A model generated the notes under the pieces. That model was not told where the DNA came from. It made no database searches and was given only the letters and a program-made list of their open reading frames with translations. Shown here one piece after another: positions 44,133 to 54,410 of a DNA stretch of 64,000 nt. The stretch spans positions 186,001 through 250,000 of the forward strand of contig NZ_FNCB01000001.1 of the NCBI RefSeq assembly GCF_900100855.1. The letters are read 5' to 3'. A program made the position numbers and the translations under genes. Position 1 is the stretch's first letter; each line of letters opens with the position of its first letter. Origin of the DNA: Idiomarina zobellii (lineage in GTDB: Bacteria > Pseudomonadota > Gammaproteobacteria > Enterobacterales > Alteromonadaceae).

Positions 44133-46100
44133 TTATCCCTCCAGTAACCAACGTTCCGCCGCCTCAACATAGCGCGGCTTGCCAACTAACAGGACCACAT
44201 CTTGCGGTTCAAATTCGGTGGCGTCATCAGGGTTTGGATATTCTTCGTCTTCTCGGCGTATTGCTTTAAGCTGAACGTTATGTTGCTCCCAATCAAGCGA
44301 AGCCACGGTTTTTCCGTTCGCCCATGCGCCTTCCGGTAAAGTCACAGCACGCAAAAATTCCAGTTTATCGACCATTTCTGGGCCCATGTCGGTTTCTGAG
44401 CCCTGGAAAAACCCATGCATTTCACCATAGTGGTTACGACGCTCTTTATCCAGACGTGCCAAAATACGGCGAATAGGAATGCCGCTGTGGCTTAATACAT
44501 GAGATATCAACATCAAACTCGCTTCAAGTGTGTCGGGTACCACCTGAGAAGCGCCGGCGTTTTGCAAAGCATTTAAGTTTTGGTCGTCTCTACTGCGCAC
44601 AATGACATAGGCATTCGGGTTTAATAGCCGCAGCTCTTTTAAAACTTCCACCGCACGCGCATCGTCCGCAAAGCTGATAATAACCAAATCAACTTTTTCA
44701 GCACCAACCGCCCGTAATATATCTTTTCGGGCGCTGTCACCAAAATAAACACGCGCTCCGCCAGCCACCGCTTCCTGAACACGTAAAGGGTCGTTATCAA
44801 CCGCAATGTGCGTAATCCCCTCAGCATCCAGGAAGCGACTAATCGTCTGCCCGGTGCGCCCAAAGCCACAAATTAACACTTGGTTTTCAAGGCCATCGCC
44901 TTGCGGGGTGTGCTGGCTTTCAATTTGCTCAATGGGGTCGGGCGTGCGAATAATAGCGTCGACCAAAGGTTTCAGTCGGTGAATAATGATAGGTGTTATC
45001 GCCATACTGAAAACACCAATACCTATCATGCTGGTGACAATTTCCGGAGACAGCAAATTATGGTTATTTGCCAAAGCTACAATAACAAAGCCGAACTCCC
45101 CCATTTGGAAGAGCGATATTGCACTGCCCCAAGCGTCAGTGTCGCGCTCGCCCATAAGCCTTGCTACAGAGCTGATAATGGCTATTTTAACAATCGACAT
45201 GACCAACACTGCGAGTAAAATCCAGTGCAGATTGTTTACAAACCCCGTTAATTGCAGCTGCATACCTATGGTGGTGAAAAACAGCCCCATTAAAATGTCA
45301 CGGAACGGACGAATATCAGCTTCCAACTGATGCTTATATTGGCTTTCACCCAGCATCATTCCGGCTAAAAACGCTCCAAGCGCCATAGACAGACCGAATA
45401 AATGCGTCATACCACCGGCAACCAGCGCAACCAGCAGCGTTGCCAACACAAAAAGCTCGTCGGTTCTTTGCTTGGCGATTTCTTTAAACAGATAAGGTAA
45501 TACCCACTTACCAACAGCCATCAGTACAGCAATAACCGCGGTGCCTTTAGCCAACGCAATTAGTAAGGTGTATCCAATACTGCCGGAATCTGAAGCTAAC
45601 AACGGAATAATAATCAGTAAGGGAACAACCGCAATATCCTGGAATAGTAGAATCGCAACTGTCATTTGGCCTCGACGTGTGGCCGTTTGCGCGCTTTCTT
45701 TCAGCTGCTTAATAACCACAGCGGTTGACGACAACGCCAAAGCTCCGGCAATAGCCAGCGAAGCCGCCCACTCACCCAGCCACAAAAAACCGATGAGCAT
45801 GAAGACAAGCAACGAACCAATAACTTGCGCAGCGCCTAGACCAAATACCCAACGCCGCATTGCCATCATTTTAGGTAACGAAAACTCCAGGCCAAGTGAG
45901 AACAGCAGGAAAACAATACCCAGCTCAGCAACCAAGTGGTAATCATCAGGATCTTTAATCCACTCCATAACCTCCGGTCCGGCAATAATACCGGCGACAA
46001 GGTAAGCCAGTATGGCTGGTAGCTTTATGCGCCGAAATAACCATACAAGCACGACCGCTATAGCAAGCAGCATCAGCAGGCTGGAAAATGTTCCGTTCAT
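44133..46100 (-). CDS. CPA2-family monovalent cation:proton antiporter (KefB/KefC-like)
   Basis: A 655-residue protein. An N-terminal sodium/hydrogen exchanger domain (about 1-380, 12 or so helices) is followed by a cytoplasmic RCK/TrkA-N domain from about residue 408 (VLICGFGRTGQTISRFLDAEG, a Rossmann NAD-type motif) and a TrkA-C domain (about 560-655). KefB and KefC release potassium when glutathione adducts bind; this protein resembles them, but the typical Kef regulatory loop cannot be confirmed. No kefF/kefG partner is adjacent. It is transcribed away from the cyclase gene at 46259. Confidence 0.88.
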   Translation of the reverse strand: MNGTFSSLLMLLAIAVVLVWLFRRIKLPAILAYLVAGIIAGPEVMEWIKDPDDYHLVAELGIVFLLFSLGLEFSLPKMMAMRRWVFGLGAAQVIGSLLVFMLIGFLWLGEWAASLAIAGALALSSTAVVIKQLKESAQTATRRGQMTVAILLFQDIAVVPLLIIIPLLASDSGSIGYTLLIALAKGTAVIAVLMAVGKWVLPYLFKEIAKQRTDELFVLATLLVALVAGGMTHLFGLSMALGAFLAGMMLGESQYKHQLEADIRPFRDILMGLFFTTIGMQLQLTGFVNNLHWILLAVLVMSIVKIAIISSVARLMGERDTDAWGSAISLFQMGEFGFVIVALANNHNLLSPEIVTSMIGIGVFSMAITPIIIHRLKPLVDAIIRTPDPIEQIESQHTPQGDGLENQVLICGFGRTGQTISRFLDAEGITHIAVDNDPLRVQEAVAGGARVYFGDSARKDILRAVGAEKVDLVIISFADDARAVEVLKELRLLNPNAYVIVRSRDDQNLNALQNAGASQVVPDTLEASLMLISHVLSHSGIPIRRILARLDKERRNHYGEMHGFFQGSETDMGPEMVDKLEFLRAVTLPEGAWANGKTVASLDWEQHNVQLKAIRREDEEYPNPDDATEFEPQDVVLLVGKPRYVEAAERWLLEG

Positions 46101-46258
46101 TCGGTCCCTCGTTTTCTAAATATGGCTGTCAAAATATTAACACTCTTTTGTTTCAGAAAAATTGATTTTATAAATCATTGTTTTAAATAACTTTTAATTT
46201 TTTGGCTTGAATTTTGCTTACTTCAAAACAGACAAAATTCATTGGAGTCGAAAAGCAC

Positions 46259-47158
46259 ATGTTAGGTAAAGCTGTAATTAGAGATCGCTTAAACTCTGCT
46301 ATCAACAAAACTCAGGCGCTGGTCAGCCAACTCACCTCAAGTGAGGACATCAAAGCGAACTCGTCATCATTGACAGAAAAATTACAAACAACGCTGGATA
46401 TTACGTCTTTACTGTCAATATACAGTCATGCCGTATTAGAGCGCCTGCCTGTAAAAGCCTTGCAGTTTGTCTCCGATGACCAAGTCATTAACCTACACGG
46501 CCAATATGACGAAAGCCATTTTGAATATGCTGTCATGCTTTATGCCGATGACCAATACTTGGGTCAAATGCTTTATCAGTTCAAACAACCTGCATCTTAC
46601 GCGGTTAAGCTTCGCCTGGAACAAATGCATAAGCAGCTAACCTTTCCTCTGCGTAATGCGATGACCTATTCAAAAGTGCGGCAAGCCGCAGTAAAAGATC
46701 ATCTAACTGGTGTTGGTAACCGTTCTCTGCTCGATGAAACTTTGGCACACATAACCGCCAAGCTTAAGCGTGACCCTCAAAAAAATGTCAGTATCGTACT
46801 TATCGATATGGACAACTTTAAGCAGGTTAATGATAACTTCGGTCACCAACTTGGCGACGAAGTCTTAAAACAATTTGCGCAGCTCATAAAACATCAGCTT
46901 CGAGACACTGACCGTGTGTTCCGTTACGGCGGTGATGAGTTTGTGTTGGTATTGGAAGATACACCCAAAAGCCAGGTAAATGATATTATTGAACGTTTGG
47001 AAAAAGCGATTAGTCACGACTCAAAGTTAATGTCTTTGAATGTTGCTTTTAGTTCAGGCTCTTTGCAGATGGAAAGCTTTCACACAGCCGATGATGTCCT
47101 TGATGAAGTCGATAAACGCTTATACGAGGCTAAATCGCTGCGCTCTATAGCTAACTAA
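46259..47158 (+). CDS. GGDEF diguanylate cyclase
   Basis: A 299-residue soluble protein with no membrane helix. The first half (about 1-145) is an uncharacterised sensory region with a GAF-like feel (QYDESHFEYAVMLYADDQYLGQMLY). The second half is a full GGDEF domain: DHLTGVGNRSLLDE, VLIDMDNFKQVNDNFGH, and the active site YGGDEFVL. The feedback I-site RDTD precedes it at the right spacing. It should make c-di-GMP and be product-inhibited. I chose ATG 46259 with GGAG upstream over TTG 46214. The stop overlaps the tilS stop on the other strand by 4 bases. Confidence 0.9.
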   Translation: MLGKAVIRDRLNSAINKTQALVSQLTSSEDIKANSSSLTEKLQTTLDITSLLSIYSHAVLERLPVKALQFVSDDQVINLHGQYDESHFEYAVMLYADDQYLGQMLYQFKQPASYAVKLRLEQMHKQLTFPLRNAMTYSKVRQAAVKDHLTGVGNRSLLDETLAHITAKLKRDPQKNVSIVLIDMDNFKQVNDNFGHQLGDEVLKQFAQLIKHQLRDTDRVFRYGGDEFVLVLEDTPKSQVNDIIERLEKAISHDSKLMSLNVAFSSGSLQMESFHTADDVLDEVDKRLYEAKSLRSIAN

Positions 47159-48492
47159 GACTTGCTAAGCCATTCTAAAGTGGTTTGCCAGCTTGGACTT
47201 ACTGTGGGTACACTATGACTTTCCGGCGCTGGAGTTAACCAGCCGGTAACGGGTGTCCAAACGTCATGCTCGTTGACCTGCAAAACAGGTACGCGTTGTC
47301 TTAACCAAGGCGCTAAGCCGCATTCTTTAAACCAGTCTGTCAGTTTTTTTCGTCCTTCTCTGCCGGGTTTACCTAACTTACCTTTTGGGTGAGTTAAGCT
47401 CACTGTAAGAGTCTCTGATTCTGTTATTACATCTTCCGCAATCTGCAGTATACCCCACTGCCCGAAGTGCGTTATTGGCTCCGAGATCGCCACGTCAGAG
47501 AACAGCTCAGGAACACCGTCATCAACCCAGAGCGCACTTTTAAAATAACGAACCGAATAGCCCTGGCAATTAATTGCCAGCTGCGTATCTAACCGCACAT
47601 TCAAGCTTTGCCGGCGAATTTGCTCAAGTTGCTCGTAACTTGGCAAACTTTTGCCTAATTGCTGCAGCCAGGTACGTAATAGTGCTCGTTGCATTGCCGC
47701 CGATGTATTTTCAAGTAACGACAACGGGAAACAATCTGGACTTTGCTTTTGCCGCGCCGCGTGCAGCTTTTCCAGAAGTAGCTCATCCATGACATCCTGT
47801 TGTTCTGCACACAGTCTGGCAGAGCGTATAACACTCATGCCAAAGTGTGGCCAGCGGCTTTCCAGCGTTGGAATAACCTCGTGTCTTAAGAAATTCCGCT
47901 CTATTGTCGTGTCGTAATTGGTGTCATCTTCAATCCAGATAAGCTGGTGATGCGCTGCGTACTCTAAAATTTCGTCCTTACTGGTTGTCAGTAACGGTCG
48001 ACAGAGTGTGCGCTCGCCCTCCCAGGGCTGAATCTCGGCCATAGACGCCAAGCCTTTAGGACCACTGCCCCGCTTTAACTGCAACAAGAATGTTTCTATT
48101 TGATCATTCTTATGTTGCCCTACCAGCAGAACGGCGTTTGGCTCTGTCAGTTCAGCCAGTCTGTTATAACGAAGTTCGCGGCCAATAGCTTCCTTACTCA
48201 CACGCGTTTTCATCGGCACTTCAAGGGGCTCGAAAATGGTATCAATACCATAAGCTTTTGCCGCTTCATGAATAGTGTCAGACCACTGGCCTGAGTCGGG
48301 ATGAAAGCTATGGTCCAGATGAATTGCTAAATATCGGTACTGTGGGTTGTCGCGCCGAAAGCGCATCAATAAGTCGAGGATAGTCTGTGAGTCAGCCCCG
48401 CCACCTAAAGCAGCAACAAGTTGCTGCCCTGGCTGCAGAGAGAGTTTATTAATAGCTGCTAAGAAACGCTCATAAAGCGCATCAGTCATCAT
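47155..48492 (-). CDS. tilS: tRNA(Ile)-lysidine synthase
   Basis: A 445-residue enzyme that turns C34 of the CAU tRNA-Ile to lysidine using ATP. The PP-loop is present as ALGGGADSQTILDLL (about 28-42), with GGG in place of the more usual SGG. HKNDQIETFLLQLKRGSG and WIEDDTNYDTTIERNFLRHEVIPTL are well kept. The C-terminal tRNA-binding domains are shorter in similarity but present. It follows accA by 5 bases, as in the dnaE-accA-tilS order of E. coli relatives. Starts at two successive ATGs. Confidence 0.94.
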   Translation of the reverse strand: MMTDALYERFLAAINKLSLQPGQQLVAALGGGADSQTILDLLMRFRRDNPQYRYLAIHLDHSFHPDSGQWSDTIHEAAKAYGIDTIFEPLEVPMKTRVSKEAIGRELRYNRLAELTEPNAVLLVGQHKNDQIETFLLQLKRGSGPKGLASMAEIQPWEGERTLCRPLLTTSKDEILEYAAHHQLIWIEDDTNYDTTIERNFLRHEVIPTLESRWPHFGMSVIRSARLCAEQQDVMDELLLEKLHAARQKQSPDCFPLSLLENTSAAMQRALLRTWLQQLGKSLPSYEQLEQIRRQSLNVRLDTQLAINCQGYSVRYFKSALWVDDGVPELFSDVAISEPITHFGQWGILQIAEDVITESETLTVSLTHPKGKLGKPGREGRKKLTDWFKECGLAPWLRQRVPVLQVNEHDVWTPVTGWLTPAPESHSVPTVSPSWQTTLEWLSKS

Positions 48493-48497
48493 TATAC

Positions 48498-49454
48498 TTA
48501 GCAGTACCCAAACGACATCAGCTTTTTGTAACGCTGATCTAAGCGTTCAGACTTACTTAGCCCTTCCAGAGACTTAACGTCTGACAGAAGCTGTTTCTTC
48601 AAGCGAACCGCCATTTCTTCAGCATGACGGTGCGCTCCACCTAACGGTTCAGGTATAACGGCATCGATAAGTCCGAGCTCTTTACTGCGCTGCGCCGTAA
48701 CGCCCATAGCTTCTGCCGCCAAAGGTGCTTTACTGGCACTTTTCCACAAAATGGATGCGCAACCTTCCGGTGAAATAACTGAGTAAGTGCTGTATTGCAA
48801 CATATTTACTTTGTCGCCAACACCAATAGCTAAAGCGCCGCCTGAGCCGCCTTCACCAATAACAGTGCAAATAATGGGAACATTCAGTCGCGACATAACT
48901 TTTAAGTTACGGGCAATAGCCTCGCTCTGGCCGCGTTCTTCCGCGCCAATACCTGGGTAGGCTCCTGGCGTATCAATAAAAGTAATAATCGGTAAATTGA
49001 AACGTTCAGCGGTTTCCATTAAACGCAGCGCTTTTCGATAGCCTTCAGGCTTTGGCATACCGAAGTTACGACGAATTTTCTCTTTTGTTTCACGACCTTT
49101 TTGCTGGCCAATGACCATAACAGGTTTGCCATCAAGACGAGCCATGCCACCGACAATAGCTTCATCATTTGCAAAAGTTCGGTCGCCCGCAAGCTCATCA
49201 AACTCGGTAAAAATCATCCGAATGTAGTCCAGTGTGTACGGACGCAGGGGATGGCGAGCAAGTTGCGCAACCTGCCAGGCACCTAAATCAGAAAAAATTT
49301 TCTCGGTGAGTTCCTGACTCTTCTTGGTTAAACGCTGAACTTCTTCTTCAATATTAATATCGAGCTCGCCGCGCTTGCCGACTGACTTTAACTCTTCAAT
49401 CTGCGCTTCGAGCTCTGCTATTGGCTGTTCAAAATCCAGAAAATTAAGGCTCAT
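48498..49454 (-). CDS. accA: Acetyl-CoA carboxylase carboxyltransferase subunit alpha
   Basis: A 318-residue subunit (E. coli 319) that moves carboxyl from biotin to acetyl-CoA, the first step of fatty-acid synthesis. Key stretches: [22 protein letters not shown] at the N-terminus, [66 protein letters not shown] and [11 protein letters not shown]. All are intact. It lies 15 bases after dnaE and 5 before tilS on the same strand. Confidence 0.97.
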   Translation of the reverse strand: MSLNFLDFEQPIAELEAQIEELKSVGKRGELDINIEEEVQRLTKKSQELTEKIFSDLGAWQVAQLARHPLRPYTLDYIRMIFTEFDELAGDRTFANDEAIVGGMARLDGKPVMVIGQQKGRETKEKIRRNFGMPKPEGYRKALRLMETAERFNLPIITFIDTPGAYPGIGAEERGQSEAIARNLKVMSRLNVPIICTVIGEGGSGGALAIGVGDKVNMLQYSTYSVISPEGCASILWKSASKAPLAAEAMGVTAQRSKELGLIDAVIPEPLGGAHRHAEEMAVRLKKQLLSDVKSLEGLSKSERLDQRYKKLMSFGYC

Positions 49455-49469
49455 TCGCTGTCATTTCCT

Positions 49470-52400
49470 TTAAAATTCGAGTGAAACCTGCTGATTTCCC
49501 AGCAAGTTCTGTAATTCGTCTATTAATTCATCCGATGGCGTGACATACCAATTCGCTTCCACTGACAATTCCGCTCTCGCGTAAGACGAGTTATAACGAA
49601 GCTTTATTGGACAGGTTCCTTTTGCGTAAGGCTCTAGCACTGTTTCCAGCTTACCTGCCACACCATTTTCAAGTGCATCTTCCGTCAGCGTAATCGACAA
49701 ACTACGCAAATAACTCTCACGCGCTTGCTCGATAGCCATCACTTCTCTAGCGGTCATTGTATTGCTATTACTAAAGTTATCAAATCTGACCTCACCTTTT
49801 ACCCACAAAATTCGGTCTTTTTCGAGCAATTCTTGATAACTTTCGTATTCATTGCTGAATAATCGTACATCCATGCGCGCCGTTTTGTCATCTAAGGTCA
49901 CTATAGCAAAACGCTGACCTCGTTTATTTGTCAGCACGCGAATATCTATAACGAGTCCGGCAATAGCAACGCTTTGATCTTTCGGTGTCGGGCCGACATT
50001 AGACAGAGTATTTGACACATAGTGTTTCAACTCACTTCTAAAGCGGTTAATTGGGTGGCCTGTCAGGTAAAGCCCAAGGGTTTCCCGTTCGCCTTCCAGC
50101 CACACTGCTTCTGGCCATTGGCGTACCTGCACAAACTCCTGCTCGACCGCTTCAGGCTCGGTAGTCAGCACACCAAACATATCTGACTGACCAATTTGCT
50201 CTGCCTGCAAGTGCTGCTCTGCCTGGCGAATGGCTTTTTCCAGCGTCGCCATAAGCGCCGCTCGGTGAGGACCTAAATTGTCCATAGCGCCCGCCCGAAT
50301 TAAGCGCTCCAGCACCCGTTTATTCATTTTCTTCAAGTTCACTCGACAACAGAAGTCGAACAAGTCTTTGAACGGACCGCCTTCATTTCTGGCCTGAATG
50401 ATTGACTCAATGGGAGCTTCCCCAACGCCTTTAATAGCGCCAATGCCGTAAACCACCCGTTGCTGTTCGTCGACCGTGAACTTATATTCGCCCTTGTTGA
50501 CGTCTGGCGGCAGTAACTCAAGCCCCATTCGCTCACATTCGTCAGCCAGCGTGACAATTTTGTCGGTATTGTCCATATCCGCTGACATAACCGCAGCCAT
50601 AAACTCAGCCGGATAGTGCGTTTTCATCCACAACGTTTGGTAAGAGACTAACGCATAAGCAGCAGAGTGCGATTTGTTAAACCCGTAGCCTGCGAACTTC
50701 TCTACCAAGTCGAAGATCTTCATCGCCAACTCTGGGTCAATATTGTTCTTGGCCGCACCCTCACGGAATATCTCTCGCTGTTTCGCCATTTCCTCGGGCT
50801 TTTTCTTACCCATAGCTCGACGTAAAAGGTCAGCGCCGCCGAGTGTATACCCGGCTAAAACCTGAGCAATTTGCATGACCTGCTCTTGGTACAAAATGAC
50901 ACCGTACGTCGGCTCAAGAATAGGCTGAAGACTGTCATGCTGATACTTAACATCGGGGTAAGAGATTTCTTCACGACCATGCTTACGGTCAATGAAGTTA
51001 TCGACCATGCCCGACTGCAAAGGACCCGGTCGGAACAAAGCAACCAATGCGATAATATCTTCAAAAGAATCCGGCAGCAGCTTCTTAATCAGCTCTTTCA
51101 TACCGCGGGATTCCAGCTGGAAGACGGCTGTTGTTTCGGCTTTTTTCAGTAGTTTGAAACACGCCGGGTCGGTCAAATCAATGGCCGTTATATCGATAAG
51201 CTCTTCACCTGCTTTTTCTTTGCGAGCGTTCACCATATCGACAGCCCACTGAATAATGGTCAGTGTTCTTAAGCCTAGGAAGTCAAACTTAACCAAACCA
51301 GCCGACTCGACATCGTTTTTATCAAACTGAGTGACCGGGTTTTTGCCTTCATCATCGCAATACAACGGAGAAAAGTCAGTGATAGTCGTTGGCGAAATAA
51401 CCACACCACCGGCGTGTTTACCGGCATTACGGGTAACACCCTCTAAAATCCGCGCCATATCAATAATGGCTTTAACCTCACCGTCCTGGTCGTACGCTTC
51501 ACCAAGCTGAGGCTCTATCTCAAACGCTTTTTCCAGTGTCATTCCCGGATCGCCGGGCACTAACTTTGATATGCGATCGACAAAGCCGTACGGATGCCCC
51601 AAAACACGCCCTACGTCTCGAATTGCTGCCTTTGCGGCCATAGTACCGAAGGTAATAATTTGCGAAACCGCTTCGCGGCCGTACAAATCGGCAACGTGGT
51701 CAATAACCTCATCGCGGCGATCCATACAAAAATCGACGTCAAAGTCAGGCATGGAAACCCGTTCAGGGTTTAGGAATCGTTCGAAAAGCAGGTCAAATTC
51801 CAGCGGGTCCAGGTCGGTAATTTTCAATGCATAAGCAACTAATGAGCCAGCACCAGAGCCCCGTCCGGGACCAACGGGTATGCCGTGGTCTTTACTCCAC
51901 TGAATAAATTCCATAACGATAAGGAAGTAACCTGGAAAGCCCATACCATTAATGACGTTAAGCTCTTCTTTCAGACGCTCGTCATATTCAGGTCGTTTAG
52001 CGGCCCGCTCTTCCGGGTCGGGAAATAAAAACTCAAGTCGGTCTTCAAGCCCTTCTTCAGACACCTTAACCAGATAGTCTTCAGTAGTCATATCGCCTGT
52101 CGGGAATTTCGGCAGGAAGTATTCACCCAGGCGAACCGTCACATTACAACGCTTTGCAATTTCAACAGTGTTCTCAAGTGCCTCGGGAATGTCAGAGAAT
52201 AGCTCTGCCATTTCTTCCGGCGTTCTTAAATATTGTTGCGGCGAATACTTTTTCGGACGACGGCGGTCTTCTAACTGATACCCGTCATGAATAGCGACTC
52301 GAATTTCGTGCGCGTCAAAGTTTTCTTCTTTTAAAAAGACCACTTCGTTTGTTGCCACCACCGGTAACTGAGTCTCGCCCGCCAGCTTCACCGCTTTATG

Positions 52401-52946
52401 GAGGTAGTCTTCCTCTTTTGGTCGGCCTGTTCTAATCAGCTCAAGGTAAAAACGGTCGGGAAAATATTCCTGATAGAAGTCCAGTGCGGCGTCGAGCTCT
52501 TTGTCGTTATTTTTAAGTAAAGCATGACCAATGTCGCCTTCCCGAGCGCCGGAGAGCAGAATAACGCCCTGGTTATGCTCTTTTAGCCAGTCTTTATCGA
52601 TAACCGGTTTGTCTGCAATGTGCCCTCTCAGGTACGCTTTAGACATCAACTGCGTAATTTGTTGATACCCTTCGTTATCCATTGCCAGCGCCGTCAGACG
52701 AAAAATTTCCCCATCCGGGTAGCTGTGTTGCACCCACAGGTCACAACCTATAATAGGTTTTAACCCCAGCTTATGAGCCGTACCGTAGTAGCGAACCAAG
52801 CCACAAAAGTTCATTTGGTCGGTCATGGCCAATGCCGGCATACCTGCGTCAGCTACCGCTTCACAGATAGGGCCAACTTTTGCTAAGCCGTCAACCATGG
52901 AGAAGTCGCTATGAATGCGTAAATGGATAAAATTTGGTGCTGTCAT
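49470..52946 (-). CDS. dnaE: DNA polymerase III alpha subunit
   Basis: A 1158-residue replicative polymerase (E. coli 1160). The PHP domain is N-terminal ([19 protein letters not shown]). The catalytic acidic motif [15 protein letters not shown] lies near residue 400. The palm and thumb include [23 protein letters not shown], and [21 protein letters not shown] is also present. The tail carries the OB fold and the C-terminal clamp and tau-binding region. Transcribed as the first gene of dnaE-accA-tilS. Confidence 0.98.
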   Translation of the reverse strand: MTAPNFIHLRIHSDFSMVDGLAKVGPICEAVADAGMPALAMTDQMNFCGLVRYYGTAHKLGLKPIIGCDLWVQHSYPDGEIFRLTALAMDNEGYQQITQLMSKAYLRGHIADKPVIDKDWLKEHNQGVILLSGAREGDIGHALLKNNDKELDAALDFYQEYFPDRFYLELIRTGRPKEEDYLHKAVKLAGETQLPVVATNEVVFLKEENFDAHEIRVAIHDGYQLEDRRRPKKYSPQQYLRTPEEMAELFSDIPEALENTVEIAKRCNVTVRLGEYFLPKFPTGDMTTEDYLVKVSEEGLEDRLEFLFPDPEERAAKRPEYDERLKEELNVINGMGFPGYFLIVMEFIQWSKDHGIPVGPGRGSGAGSLVAYALKITDLDPLEFDLLFERFLNPERVSMPDFDVDFCMDRRDEVIDHVADLYGREAVSQIITFGTMAAKAAIRDVGRVLGHPYGFVDRISKLVPGDPGMTLEKAFEIEPQLGEAYDQDGEVKAIIDMARILEGVTRNAGKHAGGVVISPTTITDFSPLYCDDEGKNPVTQFDKNDVESAGLVKFDFLGLRTLTIIQWAVDMVNARKEKAGEELIDITAIDLTDPACFKLLKKAETTAVFQLESRGMKELIKKLLPDSFEDIIALVALFRPGPLQSGMVDNFIDRKHGREEISYPDVKYQHDSLQPILEPTYGVILYQEQVMQIAQVLAGYTLGGADLLRRAMGKKKPEEMAKQREIFREGAAKNNIDPELAMKIFDLVEKFAGYGFNKSHSAAYALVSYQTLWMKTHYPAEFMAAVMSADMDNTDKIVTLADECERMGLELLPPDVNKGEYKFTVDEQQRVVYGIGAIKGVGEAPIESIIQARNEGGPFKDLFDFCCRVNLKKMNKRVLERLIRAGAMDNLGPHRAALMATLEKAIRQAEQHLQAEQIGQSDMFGVLTTEPEAVEQEFVQVRQWPEAVWLEGERETLGLYLTGHPINRFRSELKHYVSNTLSNVGPTPKDQSVAIAGLVIDIRVLTNKRGQRFAIVTLDDKTARMDVRLFSNEYESYQELLEKDRILWVKGEVRFDNFSNSNTMTAREVMAIEQARESYLRSLSITLTEDALENGVAGKLETVLEPYAKGTCPIKLRYNSSYARAELSVEANWYVTPSDELIDELQNLLGNQQVSLEF

Positions 52947-53022
52947 TTCGCCGTTTCAGTTTACGTTTTTATTCTAATATCAGACGCCATATTGTGCCTG
53001 ATGCGACTACTGAAGTATATCG

Positions 53023-54318
53023 TCAATGCAACTTCAAGCGTGGTTTCACCGCATGATTTAACTTGTCCACCAGCAATATCAAAAACATTTTCCACCAACC
53101 GTGCAATGCCCGCTGATGCATGCGGTACAAGCTCGCGTAAGCCCAACGTGCCAGCGTGCCTTCAATCGACATCGACACACTTTTACTTTGCATTAAATTA
53201 CCAACGGCAGAAAAACGACTCAGTGAAACTAACGAGCCCCGGTCTTTATAGCGAAACGGCTTAGGCTCACGTCCGCCGTACTCTCGTAAGATATTTTTGT
53301 ATAAGCACTCTGCCATTTGGTGGGCTGATTGAGCGCGTGGCGGTACCCAGCGTTCGTTATCAATTCGGCAAGCCGCACAGTCGCCAATTGCGTATATTGC
53401 GCTATCAGAAATCGACTGAAGGTACTCGTTTACCTCAATTTGATTATTCTTTCTGGTGTTTAGGTTCCACGATTGAGTAATATCAGGTGCTCTGACACCC
53501 GCTGCCCAAACCATCATATCGGCTCTTACAGGTTCGCCTTCGGATAAGCAAAGCTCGTTTTTCGTTACTTCTTTTACCGGGTTACTCAAAATGACTTCCA
53601 CGCCCAGCTTACGAAGCTTTTTCAGAACCGAGTTCGATAACCGCTCTGGTAATGCGGGTAATAACCGTTCACCGGCTTCAATCAAACGAACTTTAAAATG
53701 GGTTTTATCCAGATGTTTAAGACCATAAATAGACAGGAGTGAGACCGAATGAATAAGCTCGGCGGCCAATTCAACGCCCGTTGCGCCACCGCCGACAATA
53801 GCCAGCGACAAATCAGCGTCTTTCCCGTCTTCTAATGCTTGGTTAACTTTTAAAAACTCATTTAATAACTCACCATGAAAAGCATCGGCTTGCTTTAGTG
53901 AGTCCAGAAAGTAACAGTTGTCTTGCACACCGGCGGTACCAAAGTCTGCAGTGACACTGCCAAGGGCTAAAATTAAACGGTCGTAAGGCACGTCCCGTGA
54001 GCTTAAAACTTCTTCGCCCTCGTTATTATTAATTGCAGCAAGCGTGACAGTCTTCGCTTCTTTATCCACATGCTCCAGAGTACCAATTAAAAACTGAAAC
54101 CCTTCGCGGGCACTTTGCCCCCGGTAATCAACTTCGGCAAGTCGGGAGTCCAAAGCCCCTGAAGCCACTTCATGAAGTAATGGCTTCCAAAGATGTGTTG
54201 TATTGCGGTCTATCAGGGTAATTTGAGCCTTACCTTTACGACCCAATTTGCGACCTAACTGTGTAGCTAACTCAAGTCCCCCTGCACCACCTCCAACAAT
54301 CACGATACGCTCTTTCAT
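53023..54318 (-). CDS. ndh: NADH dehydrogenase type II (NDH-2)
   Basis: A 431-residue single-subunit flavoprotein that passes electrons from NADH to quinone without pumping protons. The FAD motif IVIVGGGAGGLELATQLG (3-20) and the NADH motif SLAIVGGGATGVELAAEL (about 166-183) are complete, with MVWAAGVRAPDI and YAIGDCAAC for FAD closing. The C-terminal amphipathic region (RWAYASLYRMHQRALHGWW) fits the membrane-attached end of the enzyme. It lies between dnaE and a peptidase gene, each on the same strand but with a terminator after the peptidase. Confidence 0.94.
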   Translation of the reverse strand: MKERIVIVGGGAGGLELATQLGRKLGRKGKAQITLIDRNTTHLWKPLLHEVASGALDSRLAEVDYRGQSAREGFQFLIGTLEHVDKEAKTVTLAAINNNEGEEVLSSRDVPYDRLILALGSVTADFGTAGVQDNCYFLDSLKQADAFHGELLNEFLKVNQALEDGKDADLSLAIVGGGATGVELAAELIHSVSLLSIYGLKHLDKTHFKVRLIEAGERLLPALPERLSNSVLKKLRKLGVEVILSNPVKEVTKNELCLSEGEPVRADMMVWAAGVRAPDITQSWNLNTRKNNQIEVNEYLQSISDSAIYAIGDCAACRIDNERWVPPRAQSAHQMAECLYKNILREYGGREPKPFRYKDRGSLVSLSRFSAVGNLMQSKSVSMSIEGTLARWAYASLYRMHQRALHGWWKMFLILLVDKLNHAVKPRLKLH

Positions 54319-54341
54319 TGCTTGCCTCGCATTATAGATAC

Positions 54342-54379
54342 AAAAAAGCCACTGACGATGATAACGCCAGTGGCTTTTT
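54342..54379 (-). terminator. Rho-independent terminator of the Dcp-like gene
   Basis: AAAAAGCCACTG (54343-54354) and CAGTGGCTTTTT (54368-54379) form a perfect 12-bp stem with T-runs on both sides. It lies 31 bases past the peptidase stop on the minus strand and just before ndh. Confidence 0.93.
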
Positions 54380-54410
54380 ATAGCGACTATTCAGTCGTAT
54401 TTAAAACATA

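Noticed and set aside
45541-45942. 133-codon open frame antisense to the antiporter gene
   Set aside because: Shadow of a conserved membrane domain; no ribosome site or family match.
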